A stretch of DNA of 64,000 nucleotides from RHLJ01 sp965242845 (GCA_965242845.1 CBDETC010000003.1:868001-932000); one strand, 5' to 3'. Positions 38,896 to 50,894 are shown, counted from the stretch's first letter. Program-made: numbers and translations. Notes: generated by a model from the sequence alone, not told the origin.

Positions 38896-38969
38896 GGGGC
38901 TATAGCTCAGCTGGCTAGAGCACCTGCTTTGCAAGCAGGGGGTCCGGGGTTCGAATCCCCGTAGCTCCA
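38896..38969 (+). tRNA. tRNA-Ala (anticodon TGC)
   Basis: The acceptor arm GGGGCTA pairs with TAGCTCC (one G-U). The anticodon stem CCTGC/GCAGG holds the loop TTTGCAA with TGC at 38930-38932. The T arm is CGGGG-TTCGAAT-CCCCG. CCA is not encoded. Ile-Ala order in the 16S-23S spacer is the common bacterial arrangement. Confidence 0.97.
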
Positions 38970-39314
38970 CAAGAATTTGAAATTATTGACGTAGACAGTA
39001 GTGAGAGGAACGGTGTTCCCGGGCTGGCTACAACTTGAAAGAATGTTTGTTGTTTGAGGGATGTGCTTCGTTAGAAGCGGTGAACTTAACCAATACACAG
39101 GCTGCCCGCCCGGCGGGCAAGTTCTTTGACATGGTGAAGAAGTAACAATGTAAAGGCTTGATACTGTAAAGTATTAAACCAAAAAAATGTATCCCGACTT
39201 CGGTTGGGATGCGCCTAAGGTATCCCGGCAATGGCAATTGTCGGGACCACAATAGAACCAAACAAGCTAGGCGAGCACACAAAACCCGCGAGGGTGGGTG
39301 GTGCAAGCCATATG
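38970..39314 (+). other. tRNA-Ala to 23S spacer with boxA-like site and hairpins
   Basis: This spacer of about 345 nt has no gene. It contains GCCCGCC-C-GGCGGGC (39104-39118), then AAGTTCTTTGACATGG (39119-39134), which includes the CTTTGACA boxA-like antitermination sequence usual in this lineage and pairs with 42287-42302 after 23S (one mismatch). Two more hairpins follow: ATCCCGAC-TTCG-GTTGGGAT (39191-39210) and TCCCGGCAAT/ATTGTCGGGA (39223-39246). The short open frames here are not credible genes. Confidence 0.75.
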
Positions 39315-42187
<2,873 letters not shown>

Positions 42188-42303
42188 TTATATGGCTTGC
42201 ACTGCAGCACACTGCGGGGCAAGCCTGGCATACTAGCACACAAATAACATACTTGCTTCTTCTTTATCCCGGCCTCAACGCCGGGACCATGTCAAAAAAC
42301 TTA
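42188..42303 (+). other. 23S trailer with processing arm and hairpin
   Basis: CCATGTCAAAAAACTT (42287-42302) pairs with the 23S leader arm at 39119-39134. The stem is interrupted by an extra hairpin, TCCCGGC-CTCAAC-GCCGGGA (42267-42286), which is absent from the leader arm. Confidence 0.7.
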
Positions 42304-42337
42304 CTGACATATTGATCAGCCAACACAAGAACTTGAT

Positions 42338-42445
42338 TGAGGTGGCTATTGCGCAGGGGTTCCACCCGTTCCCATCCCGAACACGGCCGTTAAGCCCTGC
42401 AGCGCCGATGGTACTGCTTTGCGGTAGAGTAGGTCGCCGCCTCTC
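42338..42445 (+). rRNA. rrf: 5S ribosomal RNA
   Basis: Terminal helix GAGGTGGC / GCCGCCTC. Internal segments TTCCACCCGTTCCCATCCCG and GAACACGGCCGTTAAG are typical of 5S, and GCGGTAGAGTAGGTCGCCGC closes the molecule. It is about 108 nt long and follows 23S by about 150 nt. Confidence 0.93.
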
Positions 42446-42452
42446 CCCCTTT

Positions 42453-42483
42453 AAACCCCTTCCAAAACAGAAGGGGTTTTTTT
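42453..42483 (+). terminator. intrinsic terminator of the rRNA operon
   Basis: AAACCCCTTC and GAAGGGGTTT form a perfect 10-bp stem with a 7-nt loop, followed directly by a T-run. It lies 8 nt after 5S. Confidence 0.93.
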
Positions 42484-42555
42484 ATAAACGCTTTTCAAAT
42501 TTTAAGGGTTATAAGTCGTATATTAGCAAACTTAATTATCTATCAAAGGCGCACT

Positions 42556-44058
42556 ATGCTTGATTTTGAATCATTCTTAAAAGAATACAAAGACAAACTT
42601 TCTAAAATTTTTAAGAAAGATTTAGAGACTAATAAGGATAGTCTCGAACGAGGAATCGCGGACGAAGATTTAGCGAACATTTTGACCCCCACTCCATTGG
42701 CAGCTTTTATACCTTCAAAATATGGAGGTTTTGGTGGCCATACTGCGGAAGCATTAGCTATGCTTGAAGCTAGTTCATATGAGTCGCTACCACTTTCATT
42801 AATGATGGGAATTAATGGAGCTCTATTTATTCAGCCAGTAGCTAATTATGCTCAGGAAGGGACAAAAGAAGAAATTTATCACCGTATTCTAAATGATCGC
42901 CGAATGGGTGGTTTAATGATTACGGAGCCTGATTTTGGTTCTGAAGCATTGAAAATGGAAACCTCTTTTGTAAAGGAAATAGCTTCGGACTCTTACTCTA
43001 TCAAAGGATTAAAGCATTGGGCTGGTCTTACAGGAAAAGCTGACTACTGGCTTATGACCGCCAGAGAAAAAAATAAAGATGGTCAGTTAAGCAGAGATAT
43101 TTCTTTCTTCATACACGACACTAGAAATGGGGGAATTAATGTTGAGGAGTATTACAATAATCTTGGCCTTTACCCAATTCCGTATGGAAAGAATAGGGTA
43201 AATATTGAAGTTCCTTCTGGATATAAATTAGAGCCTAAAGGTACCGGAATTACATTGATGCTGGATTTGCTTCATAGAAGTCGCCTTCAATTCCCAGGTA
43301 TGGGTGCAGGTTTCTTAAGAAGAATGATGGAAGAGGCTATAACACACTGTAGACAAAGGTTTATTGGTGGTAAAAGCTTAATTGACTATGACCAGGTGAA
43401 AGCAAGAATTAATAAGCTTCAGTCATATTTCACAGTATGTTCGGCAATGTGCAACTTTACCAGCACTCATATTTCATTGGAAAAGAATACAGCTAAGATG
43501 GATGTAGAAGCCAATGCAATTAAATCTGTGATTACAGATTACATGCAGAAAGCTTCACAATCTTTACTACAGCTTACTGGTGCAAAAGGGTATAGATTAG
43601 ATCATATTGCTGGACGTTCAACAGTTGATAGCAGACCATTCCAAATTTTTGAAGGCTCCAATGATATTTTATATCAGCAGATTAGTGAGTCAATAATCAA
43701 AATGATGAGAAAGTTTAAGAGTGCTAACCTTTATGACTTTCTTAAGAACTACGAATTGACCGGAAATGCATCCGATTATTTCAAAGATGTTCTTAATTTT
43801 GAAATTGATTCAAAAATGCCACAACGCAAGTTAGTAGAATTAGGAAGGGCGCTAGGTCGTATTATTTCTATGGAATTCACTATCAATCTTGGGGAGCAGG
43901 GTTTTAATTCAGAACTTATTGATAATGCATTAGCTGTTCTTCAGGAAGAAGTTAATGGTATCCTTGATTCATTTAAATCTTCCCAAATTTTGGAAGTAGT
44001 GGAAGATTATTTCTCTGAAAGCAATTGGTTCAGTCTGGCAACAGTTGAAGCCCGATAA
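42556..44058 (+). CDS. acyl-CoA dehydrogenase-family flavoprotein (500 aa)
   Basis: The acyl-CoA dehydrogenase fold is indicated by MITEPDFGSEALKMET and the HWAGLTGKADYWLM segment (flavin and substrate region), and by a C-terminal helical domain with LLQLTGAKGYRLDHIAGR and DSRPFQIFEGSNDILYQQISE (FAD and dimer contacts). The family oxidises acyl-CoA thioesters at the alpha-beta bond and passes electrons to an electron-transfer flavoprotein. At about 500 aa it is longer than the usual 380-400 aa, and the chain length it accepts cannot be read from sequence. Start ATG at 42556. The sirtuin gene overlaps its end by 14 nt. Confidence 0.9.
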   Translation: MLDFESFLKEYKDKLSKIFKKDLETNKDSLERGIADEDLANILTPTPLAAFIPSKYGGFGGHTAEALAMLEASSYESLPLSLMMGINGALFIQPVANYAQEGTKEEIYHRILNDRRMGGLMITEPDFGSEALKMETSFVKEIASDSYSIKGLKHWAGLTGKADYWLMTAREKNKDGQLSRDISFFIHDTRNGGINVEEYYNNLGLYPIPYGKNRVNIEVPSGYKLEPKGTGITLMLDLLHRSRLQFPGMGAGFLRRMMEEAITHCRQRFIGGKSLIDYDQVKARINKLQSYFTVCSAMCNFTSTHISLEKNTAKMDVEANAIKSVITDYMQKASQSLLQLTGAKGYRLDHIAGRSTVDSRPFQIFEGSNDILYQQISESIIKMMRKFKSANLYDFLKNYELTGNASDYFKDVLNFEIDSKMPQRKLVELGRALGRIISMEFTINLGEQGFNSELIDNALAVLQEEVNGILDSFKSSQILEVVEDYFSESNWFSLATVEAR

Positions 44059-44740
44059 AAAGATTGTCGTCCTTAGTGGGGCAGGAGTAAGTGCAGAAAG
44101 TGGCTTAGCTACTTTTAGAGATTCCGGAGGGCTTTGGGAAGGCTATAATGTTCATGAAGTAGCTTCCATTGAAGGGTGGCATCGAGACCCAGAAAAAGTG
44201 CTTGAATTCTATAATCTTAGAAGAAAACAAGCTCTGCAAGCTGGACCAAACCTTGCTCATCAGTTCGTAGCTGCTCTTGAAGAAGATTATGAGGTAACCG
44301 TAGTTACACAAAACATCGACAACCTTCATGAAAGAGGTGGCTCTACTAATGTAATTCATCTTCATGGTGAATTGACCAAAGCAAGAGGTGAATACGATAC
44401 TTCAGAAGTAATTGATATTGGTACAAGGGAAATCAAATTCGGAGAAAAAGCTCCTGATGGTTCGCAATTACGACCGGCAATAGTTTGGTTTGGTGAGATG
44501 GTACCTCTTATTGAAACAGCGGCAATCGAAGTAGCAAGCGCAGATATACTTATTGTGATAGGTACATCACTAGTGGTATATCCAGCAGCAGGTTTGGTAA
44601 ATTATGCCCGGCCTGGAATTCCAAAATTTATTATCGATCCTTCTACTCCTGAACTTCTTAGTTATGACGATTGGGTTCATATTCAAAAGAATGCATGTTC
44701 AGGAGTTCAGGATTTAGCTGAGTATTTAAAAGTGAGTTAA
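44045..44740 (+). CDS. NAD-dependent protein deacylase, Sir2/CobB type lacking zinc-site cysteines (231 aa)
   Basis: Sirtuin with the NAD-binding GAGVSAESG (12-20), FRDSGGLWEGY, QNID (89-92) and catalytic HLHGE (H107). Y56 and R59 in FYNLRR match the Tyr-Arg pair that lets SIRT5/CobB-type enzymes accept negatively charged acyl groups such as succinyl-lysine. The segment between HLHGE and RPAIVWFGE, where four zinc-binding cysteines normally sit, has none; similar cysteine-free sirtuins are known to me from Bacteroidota. Start is TTG at 44045, overlapping the acyl-CoA dehydrogenase gene, so the two are probably translationally coupled. This suggests removal of acyl marks produced by acyl-CoA metabolism. 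Confidence 0.92.
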   Translation: MKPDKKIVVLSGAGVSAESGLATFRDSGGLWEGYNVHEVASIEGWHRDPEKVLEFYNLRRKQALQAGPNLAHQFVAALEEDYEVTVVTQNIDNLHERGGSTNVIHLHGELTKARGEYDTSEVIDIGTREIKFGEKAPDGSQLRPAIVWFGEMVPLIETAAIEVASADILIVIGTSLVVYPAAGLVNYARPGIPKFIIDPSTPELLSYDDWVHIQKNACSGVQDLAEYLKVS

Positions 44741-44742
44741 GA

Positions 44743-45606
44743 ATGACCAAAAAGAAACTAACTGAAGAAGAAAAAGGGATTTTAGAACAATTCATCATTC
44801 CTTTTTATCACATTGAAAAGAATCACGCCTTGTTTCCAGGTAAGAATAGCTTGGAGGCTGAAGCTACCTTGCTAGGTATTTCACAGGAGGAGTTACAGAA
44901 CTATCGAAAGAATTTTGAAGAGAATACAAAGCAGGCCGCTCTAGAATTACTCAAAGAACAAGAGATCATAGATATCATTGACAAACTTCCTTTTGATGGA
45001 GAGGAGACAATTGTTGCCTTCGGGGATTCCATTACAGAAGATGATCAAAGTTGGTTTAATATCTTTAAGCATGTTCTAGAGATCTCTTTTGATAAGCCCG
45101 AATTCAAATTCATCAATTCAGGAGTAGCTTACAATACTACTTCCGAGGCTCTAAAAAGATTAGATAGAGATGTATTGATATATGAACCGGATTGGGTATT
45201 TGTAGCTTTGGGTACGTTCGACGTTCAACGATTAAATATAGCTTCCAACCGAACACTTCTTCCTTTATCTGATACCTGGGAAAACCTAAATACTATTCAT
45301 GAAGTACTTGAAGATAATGTGGAGAACCCTTCAGTTTGGATTACTCCAGCTTCAGTAATTCCGGAAATGTTGGAATCTAACCCATTATATGAATTCTCCA
45401 TTGACGTACAGGACTTGGAGCAAGTTAGACAGCTTGTAGCTGGCAAAACAGGTGGTATTGTAGATCCTAAAGGACTCAGAATGGGCGATGATGAACCTAA
45501 AGCCTGGAACTTTCTAAGTGATGGTCTGCATCACTCATTAAGTGGGCACATCAATACCGTAAGAGAAGTATTGAGAACCTTAGCTGAGGTTCAGATCAAA
45601 AGTTAA
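44743..45606 (+). CDS. SGNH/GDSL-type hydrolase (287 aa)
   Basis: Block I is visible as AFGDSITEDD (nucleophile Ser at the GDS motif, about residue 95), the Asn block as NSGVAYNTTSEAL, and the C-terminal catalytic Asp-His as SDGLHHSLSGH. No signal peptide is evident, so it is probably cytoplasmic. An N-terminal helical region of about 85 residues precedes the catalytic domain and is not recognised. It begins 2 nt after the sirtuin stop, completing a three-gene operon. Substrate is unknown; an ester or acyl-thioester is plausible. Confidence 0.85.
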   Translation: MTKKKLTEEEKGILEQFIIPFYHIEKNHALFPGKNSLEAEATLLGISQEELQNYRKNFEENTKQAALELLKEQEIIDIIDKLPFDGEETIVAFGDSITEDDQSWFNIFKHVLEISFDKPEFKFINSGVAYNTTSEALKRLDRDVLIYEPDWVFVALGTFDVQRLNIASNRTLLPLSDTWENLNTIHEVLEDNVENPSVWITPASVIPEMLESNPLYEFSIDVQDLEQVRQLVAGKTGGIVDPKGLRMGDDEPKAWNFLSDGLHHSLSGHINTVREVLRTLAEVQIKS

Positions 45607-46264
45607 TTCTAAAATTAACCAGGTCTACCTTAGCCTGAACATTTAGGTTGATATCGTTAGAAGTGAAATCCAGATTTTGAAAAAGGGATGGCTGTAACAA
45701 TCCTAACGAAGTGCCATTTTCAAAATCGATACCAACAATTCCACTGGCATTATTTGATGGTTGGGCTGCTGATGCAATGGAAGCAGAATTTCTCTTAGCC
45801 AGGAAAAAAGTATCAAAAACGCCAAAGCCAAAACCAATCCAGGCACCGATACCAGCTCCATATTGAAGACCATCAACGAGAGGTTCATTAGCTACAAGCA
45901 TAATGGAAGTTACGATAACCGCTCCGGCAGCTGCTCCATAAAAAGTATCCAGCAAGACAATAATAGAGCTATTACTGCCATCATTAAATAAACCCGATAC
46001 CAGGATTTCCTGTCCCTGACCGTGAACTATATCATAGCCCCCCATTCCAATACCATACAGAGTCCCTAATCCAAGCCCAACCTGGAGCGGATAAAAGTCA
46101 TCATTATTGGCTAATGCCATGGAAGCTCCACCAAGAATGGTTCCGTTCATAGCTCCATTTAGCGTATTGCCCGCTAATAGTTCAACTGTCTGTGCTTTAG
46201 ATTGGTAGGTGAAAATCGAAAGGAAGAGCCCCGTAAAACAAATAATCGTACCGAAATGCTTCAT
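45596..46264 (-). CDS. exported glycine-rich hypothetical protein (222 aa)
   Basis: The signal peptide MKHFGTIICFTGLFLSIFTYQSKA is followed by several glycine/alanine-rich hydrophobic stretches (for example GTILGGASMALANND, GAAAGAVIVTSIMLVAN, GAGIGAWIGFGFGVFDT). These resemble glycine-zipper segments that insert in membranes. The C-terminal part (SLFQNLDFTSNDINLNVQAKVDLVNFRINF) has alternating polar and hydrophobic residues, as in outer-membrane strands. Its end overlaps the convergent SGNH hydrolase gene by 11 nt. Function unknown. Confidence 0.75.
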   Translation of the reverse strand: MKHFGTIICFTGLFLSIFTYQSKAQTVELLAGNTLNGAMNGTILGGASMALANNDDFYPLQVGLGLGTLYGIGMGGYDIVHGQGQEILVSGLFNDGSNSSIIVLLDTFYGAAAGAVIVTSIMLVANEPLVDGLQYGAGIGAWIGFGFGVFDTFFLAKRNSASIASAAQPSNNASGIVGIDFENGTSLGLLQPSLFQNLDFTSNDINLNVQAKVDLVNFRINF

Positions 46265-46323
46265 CTAGAAGTATATAGTTTTGGTTTGGATGAAGTTAAC
46301 AAATTGAATCGCCTATGATCAAA

Positions 46324-47016
46324 CTAATTAGGATTATTTAAAGACACGGGCAAAATTTTCCCATTGAAATAATTATGGCCATTTAAGGCAAAGTCCGAGA
46401 TGAAGGCGGCCATCTGTTCCGGAGATGTAGGGGCCTGGTACCCTGGAAAAGCTTCCTGCAGCATTTTTGTCTGGACTGCTCCGAGACATAAACAATTTAC
46501 TGCAATTTCGGAATTTGCAAACTCTACGCTTAAGCTTTCAGTCAATATCGATAATGCACCTTTTGAAGAACTATAGGCTGACAGTCCGGGAAATTTAGAG
46601 CTCCCCTGTAATCCTCCCATACTCCCAATATTTAGTATATGACTGCCCTTTTTGAGATTGGGATATATTTTTTTGATCAACCGTACAGGGGATAATAAGT
46701 TTATTTCTAACTGCTCTTGCCAGTCGCTAATCGTTGTGCTCAAAAAGGGTTTATTAATCAATAAGCCGGCATTATTTATTAGAACGTCAATTTCAGTGTT
46801 ACTACCGATTACTTTAGCCATTTGATCCAAATCATTTTCGTCAGTCAAATCTGCAATAATTGGAACTATGTCTCCTGTATAATTTTCAAGAATTAAATTC
46901 TTTAGCGCACGCTCTGACCTGGCAATGGCGAATACTTTATGTCCTTCTTTGGCAAGATGAATCGTTGTGGCTCGCCCTATTCCTTTACTAGCGCCTGTGA
47001 CAATGATATTTTTCAT
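46324..47016 (-). CDS. short-chain dehydrogenase/reductase (230 aa)
   Basis: Classical SDR: the nucleotide-binding motif TGASKGIGR at residues 6-14, NNAG in VLINNAGLLINKP, catalytic serine in NIGSMGG and YSSSK (Tyr-Lys pair) in LSAYSSSKGALSIL. It probably uses NADP(H) or NAD(H); the R in the loop after the second strand (FAIARSERAL) favours NADPH. Substrate unknown. It is divergent from the aminotransferase gene. Confidence 0.9.
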   Translation of the reverse strand: MKNIIVTGASKGIGRATTIHLAKEGHKVFAIARSERALKNLILENYTGDIVPIIADLTDENDLDQMAKVIGSNTEIDVLINNAGLLINKPFLSTTISDWQEQLEINLLSPVRLIKKIYPNLKKGSHILNIGSMGGLQGSSKFPGLSAYSSSKGALSILTESLSVEFANSEIAVNCLCLGAVQTKMLQEAFPGYQAPTSPEQMAAFISDFALNGHNYFNGKILPVSLNNPN

Positions 47017-47103
47017 AACGTTAAAGTACGTATTGAGACTTCATTCTGAAAGTTAGTTTCATTGATCGTACCTTCTTGAAGAACAAAGTTGGAGAATCAA
47101 AAA

Positions 47104-48207
47104 ATGACAAAAGAACGCGCGCTAGTACCTGCCAATATCGATCAATTAAAGCCATATGTACCCGGTAAAACTATCGCTGAAGTTGTGGAGGAATACCACC
47201 CCAAAGAAATTTCAAAATTAGCCTCCAATGAAAATCGATTAGGGTTCAGCGAAAAAGTTCAGGAAGCTGTAACACAAGCGATGCATCACGCACATGAGTA
47301 TCCTGATCCTCAATCTAAAAAACTGGTAAAACGCATAGCTGAGCAAAATGACGTTGATACAACCCAGGTGATCACGGGAGCTGGATCAGAAAGTATACTT
47401 TCGATGTTGTGCAAAACCTTTTTCCTTAACAAACAGAATATTGTTACTTCTGATGCCACATTTATAGGGATTTATGTACAGGCTAAAATCAGGGGAGTAA
47501 AGGTTAAGAAAACCCCACTAGATAAAGACTTTAGATTTGATGTTAAGGCTTTAGCCGCATCCATCGATGAAGATACCAAAATGGTGTACATAGCTAATCC
47601 CAATAACCCTACAGGCACATATATCACTACTTCTGAGTTCGAATGGCTTATGGAACGGGTGCCCAAAGATGTACTTGTGGTTATGGATGAAGCGTACTAT
47701 GAGTACACTGACGGCGTAGATGATTACCCCGATGTACTAAGTTATAACTATGAGAATGTTGTAGTGTTAAGGACTTTCTCTAAAGGCTATGGATTAGCTG
47801 GTTTTCGAATAGGCTATGCTATCGCCAGTAAAGGCTTAATTGCATACCTGTATAAAACAAAGATGCCATTTGAACCGACCGTGTTAGCGCAATCTGCAGC
47901 GTTGGCTGCCTATAGTGATAATGATTTTCTTAAAAGAGCGAGAAGTCTGGTTAAGGAAGAAAAAGAAAAGTTGTATCGCTTTTTTGATGAACAAAACATC
48001 AGATATGTTCCCTCTATTTCCAATTTTGTAATGATAGTTTTTTCTACTGAGGAAGAAGCCATCTTTTTTACGGAGAGTATGTTGAAGAAGGGAGTTATTT
48101 TGAGAAGGATAAATGCATTTGGCCTCCCAAATTGTGTGAGAATTACTATAGGAACTGAACAAGAAATGGAACATTTCAAGAGATCTTTCTCGGAAGTGTT
48201 GAGCTGA
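47104..48207 (+). CDS. HisC-like class I/II aminotransferase (367 aa)
   Basis: PLP enzyme of the histidinol-phosphate aminotransferase group: SKLASNENRLGFS near the N-terminus, IANPNNPTGTY (pyridine-ring contacts), VVMDEAYYEY, and RTFSKGYGLAGFRIGYA with the Schiff-base lysine. I place the start at ATG 47104 because GGAG at 47091-47094 is a well-spaced ribosome-binding site; the longer TTG frame from 47089 would begin inside that site. No histidine-biosynthesis genes are nearby, so other keto-acid substrates (for example aromatic amino acids) are possible. Confidence 0.88.
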   Translation: MTKERALVPANIDQLKPYVPGKTIAEVVEEYHPKEISKLASNENRLGFSEKVQEAVTQAMHHAHEYPDPQSKKLVKRIAEQNDVDTTQVITGAGSESILSMLCKTFFLNKQNIVTSDATFIGIYVQAKIRGVKVKKTPLDKDFRFDVKALAASIDEDTKMVYIANPNNPTGTYITTSEFEWLMERVPKDVLVVMDEAYYEYTDGVDDYPDVLSYNYENVVVLRTFSKGYGLAGFRIGYAIASKGLIAYLYKTKMPFEPTVLAQSAALAAYSDNDFLKRARSLVKEEKEKLYRFFDEQNIRYVPSISNFVMIVFSTEEEAIFFTESMLKKGVILRRINAFGLPNCVRITIGTEQEMEHFKRSFSEVLS

Positions 48208-48348
48208 ATTTTCAATTTAACTCATCAAAAATTATATCAAGATCGATGTAAGAGTATGCTTTAGAATATGTTACATGAAGCTTTTCTAATTCGTTTAAGT
48301 AGTTATTTCTATTATTATCTGAAACTTTTTATTTGTTAAGGGTCCGTT

Positions 48349-50160
48349 TTGAAATTAGGCAACAAGATCATATTAAGTTTCGTGTGTATCAGCTTACTCA
48401 TCGTATCGTTGGGGGTATTGTCTAGCTGGTATTCAACTAATATTCAAAATCATTTAGTTACCAATAGTGCTCAAACCAATCTTTTGGTCGAGATTACTTC
48501 CAGTCTCGAAATCGGTCTTTACGAGAGTCTTGTTTATTTGTCTGCAATCAAAGAATCAGATAATGATATTACAGGACAGACAACGCTAGATGAACCAGCG
48601 TTAAGCCTTCTTATTCAACAGTTCGAAGATCAGGTTTTCCGAATAGACACAGAATATGATCGTATGTATGCTTTTTTTGAGTCTTCACACCTTATTGAGA
48701 GTAATGAAAGACTAGAAGAGGCAAATCGGTTAGGGGAGCGAATAAATTTCTATACCAGCCTTTCTAAAGAATGGCTAGTGCTTCTTGAAGAAGATAGAGA
48801 ACAAGCAAATATTCAGTTTAATACTTCTATAAGCCCATTCTTTCGAAACAGGATAATTCCCACGATCTCTCATCTGAGAGAAGAAACTATGCTCTACCAT
48901 GCTGAGGAAAAGAGTGAATTAAGCCTTCAATTAAGTCGATTAAATCAAATCTTGGGATTTGCTTTTGGAGCGAGTGTGCTTCTTGCAGTGTTCATATCCT
49001 TGTATATATATCGCTCGATTGCAAATCCCTTAAGGAAATTGAGGGATGGAGCTCAAAAATTAGGTCAGGGGAGTCTTGATGAAGAAATTAGTATTAAGAG
49101 TAGTGACGAGATTGGAGAGCTTGCCCAGTCTTTCAATGATATGGCCGCTAACCTCAAGAAAAGAACATTAGCTCGGGATTATCTTGACAGTATCATTGAA
49201 TCGCTACAAGAGACACTGATTGTAACTGATGAGGAAAGAGCAATCGTTGGCATAAATAGAGCTGGTCTCAAAATGCTTGATTACTCAAGGGAAGAAATCA
49301 TAGGTCTTCCAGTGGTTCAATTTTTTGATATGGAGGCTATGGGCGAAGCTTATGAGGAAAAACAAACGGACGGAAGTATTTTTGAATTCCAGTTGCTTGC
49401 CAAAGGAGACATGCCCATTCCTGTTCTTTTCTCAGAAGCTGATTTAATCAATACTGAAGGAGAAAAAGTAGGTTCAGTTTGCATAGCTACGGACATCACA
49501 GAACGAAAGAAGGCTGATAAAGCAATACGGGAATCACTGAAAGAGAAGGAAATTCTTTTGTCTGAAATTCATCACAGAGTAAAAAATAACCTGGCTGTTG
49601 TTTCAGGAATTCTACAGCTGCAAGCTTATGCTTCAAGAAATGATGAAGTGACAAAAGCCCTTACCGAAAGCCAGAGCAGAATCCAGTCAATTTCACTGGT
49701 TCATGAGATGCTTTATCATGACTATAATCTCGCTTATATCAATTATAAAATCTATGTAAATGATTTGCTGGAAGCGATCAGTAAGATGTATTCTAATGAC
49801 GAAAAAGAGATTTCTCTGAATGCTGAAGTAGACGATATCTCCCTGGACGTAAATCTCGCTATTCCATGTTCTTTGTTACTGAATGAGGTTATCGTGAATT
49901 CGTATAAGCATGCTTTTGATGGAATGAATGAAGGCAAAATTTGTGTGTCAATGAAAAAGTCTGATGCGAATTATGTACTGACTGTTCAGGACAATGGCGC
50001 AGGCCTGGAGGAAGATGAGCTTAAAAAATCTAAGTCTTTAGGCAAAACGCTGATTAAGACATTGACCTCTCAATTGCATGGGCAATTCTCCATCAAACAA
50101 GGTGAAGATGGAAAAGGAACAAAGTTCGAAATAGTATTTCCTGTTAAAAAAGAGAATTAG
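48349..50160 (+). CDS. membrane sensor kinase with HAMP, PAS and HisKA_2 domains (603 aa)
   Basis: The first helix (about 7-27), a periplasmic helical sensor of about 170 residues, and a second helix (about 200-221) are followed by a HAMP domain (YRSIANPLRKLRDGA onward) and a PAS domain (about 275-385, ending ATDITERKKA). The HisKA_2 motif is SEIHHRVKNNL (H408/H409). The HATPase region (SLLLNEVIVNSYKHAF, DNGAGLEE) is of the HWE/HisKA_2 kind. Start is TTG at 48349 after TAAGGG. There is no adjacent response regulator, so it is an orphan kinase here. Kinases of this type often feed general-stress or PhyR-like pathways. Confidence 0.9.
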   Translation: MKLGNKIILSFVCISLLIVSLGVLSSWYSTNIQNHLVTNSAQTNLLVEITSSLEIGLYESLVYLSAIKESDNDITGQTTLDEPALSLLIQQFEDQVFRIDTEYDRMYAFFESSHLIESNERLEEANRLGERINFYTSLSKEWLVLLEEDREQANIQFNTSISPFFRNRIIPTISHLREETMLYHAEEKSELSLQLSRLNQILGFAFGASVLLAVFISLYIYRSIANPLRKLRDGAQKLGQGSLDEEISIKSSDEIGELAQSFNDMAANLKKRTLARDYLDSIIESLQETLIVTDEERAIVGINRAGLKMLDYSREEIIGLPVVQFFDMEAMGEAYEEKQTDGSIFEFQLLAKGDMPIPVLFSEADLINTEGEKVGSVCIATDITERKKADKAIRESLKEKEILLSEIHHRVKNNLAVVSGILQLQAYASRNDEVTKALTESQSRIQSISLVHEMLYHDYNLAYINYKIYVNDLLEAISKMYSNDEKEISLNAEVDDISLDVNLAIPCSLLLNEVIVNSYKHAFDGMNEGKICVSMKKSDANYVLTVQDNGAGLEEDELKKSKSLGKTLIKTLTSQLHGQFSIKQGEDGKGTKFEIVFPVKKEN

Positions 50161-50894
50161 AGCCCAAAGCTGATCACTATAAAACGGGCCAGGGTTTGTC
50201 CAAGAAATACATATAGTACCCAGGCGAGCACAGCCGTGAAGAATGCTTTGATGATCCTTAGAACTAGCCCCCCTTCATGAAAACTCACCATCACATATAT
50301 GGGGTAAATGAGCAAGAGCAAATAATTGATCACAAAGAAATAGGGTGAAATGATAGTAGCGAGGGTTATAAATAGAGAGAAGAATACATATTGAGAGACA
50401 ATAAAGAACCCTAGTGCAAGGTATTCGATCATGTAATACTGCTTTCTCCAATTAAACAGCTTACCGAAAAGCATAATTGTAAACGCATAAATGATCATGA
50501 ACACATTTATGTGATTGGAAAAATAGTAAGAAGCTTTAGTTCCAATGGCATTAGGATCTGGAGCCTGCCGGGCTCCAACTACCTCACTGAATGTCTCTAT
50601 AGGGTCGAAGCCAGTCAACGATTTTATAATCAAATAGAGAGCGAGGGTAAGTATGTAATACCGAAGAGGGTGGGAGTAAGACTTTCTTTTACCAAAAATA
50701 TATTCTCTAACTACCCTGCCCGGGTTTGTAATCATACCTTTGATGGTCCTGAAAAGAGGGGTATCAAAATCAAAATAATGCTCAAGGATATCCCTGGCAG
50801 TTTCCTTAAGTACAATTCTTCCCGAATTCGGTTTCTGTCCACAATTTGGACAGAAATTCCCCTCAAAGCTAGTTTGGCAGTTTCTACACTCCAT
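50157..50894 (-). CDS. DUF3667-type zinc-ribbon membrane protein (245 aa)
   Basis: The N-terminal zinc ribbon CRNC-N8-FCPNCG (residues 3-19) is followed by the family phrase DILEHYFDFDTPLFRTIKGM and GRVVREYIFGKRKSYSHPLRYY. Four or five hydrophobic helices then run from about 78 to 240. DUF3667 proteins are widespread in Bacteroidota and have no known function. Its end overlaps the convergent kinase gene by 4 nt. Confidence 0.85.
   Translation of the reverse strand: MECRNCQTSFEGNFCPNCGQKPNSGRIVLKETARDILEHYFDFDTPLFRTIKGMITNPGRVVREYIFGKRKSYSHPLRYYILTLALYLIIKSLTGFDPIETFSEVVGARQAPDPNAIGTKASYYFSNHINVFMIIYAFTIMLFGKLFNWRKQYYMIEYLALGFFIVSQYVFFSLFITLATIISPYFFVINYLLLLIYPIYVMVSFHEGGLVLRIIKAFFTAVLAWVLYVFLGQTLARFIVISFGL

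Noticed and set aside
38970..39314. Possible small gene between tRNA-Ala and 23S
   Set aside because: Only short frames, interrupted by hairpins and a boxA-like site; typical rRNA spacer.
47089..47103. Upstream TTG start for the aminotransferase
   Set aside because: TTG 47089 overlaps the GGAG that is well placed for ATG 47104; the extra five residues have no family support.
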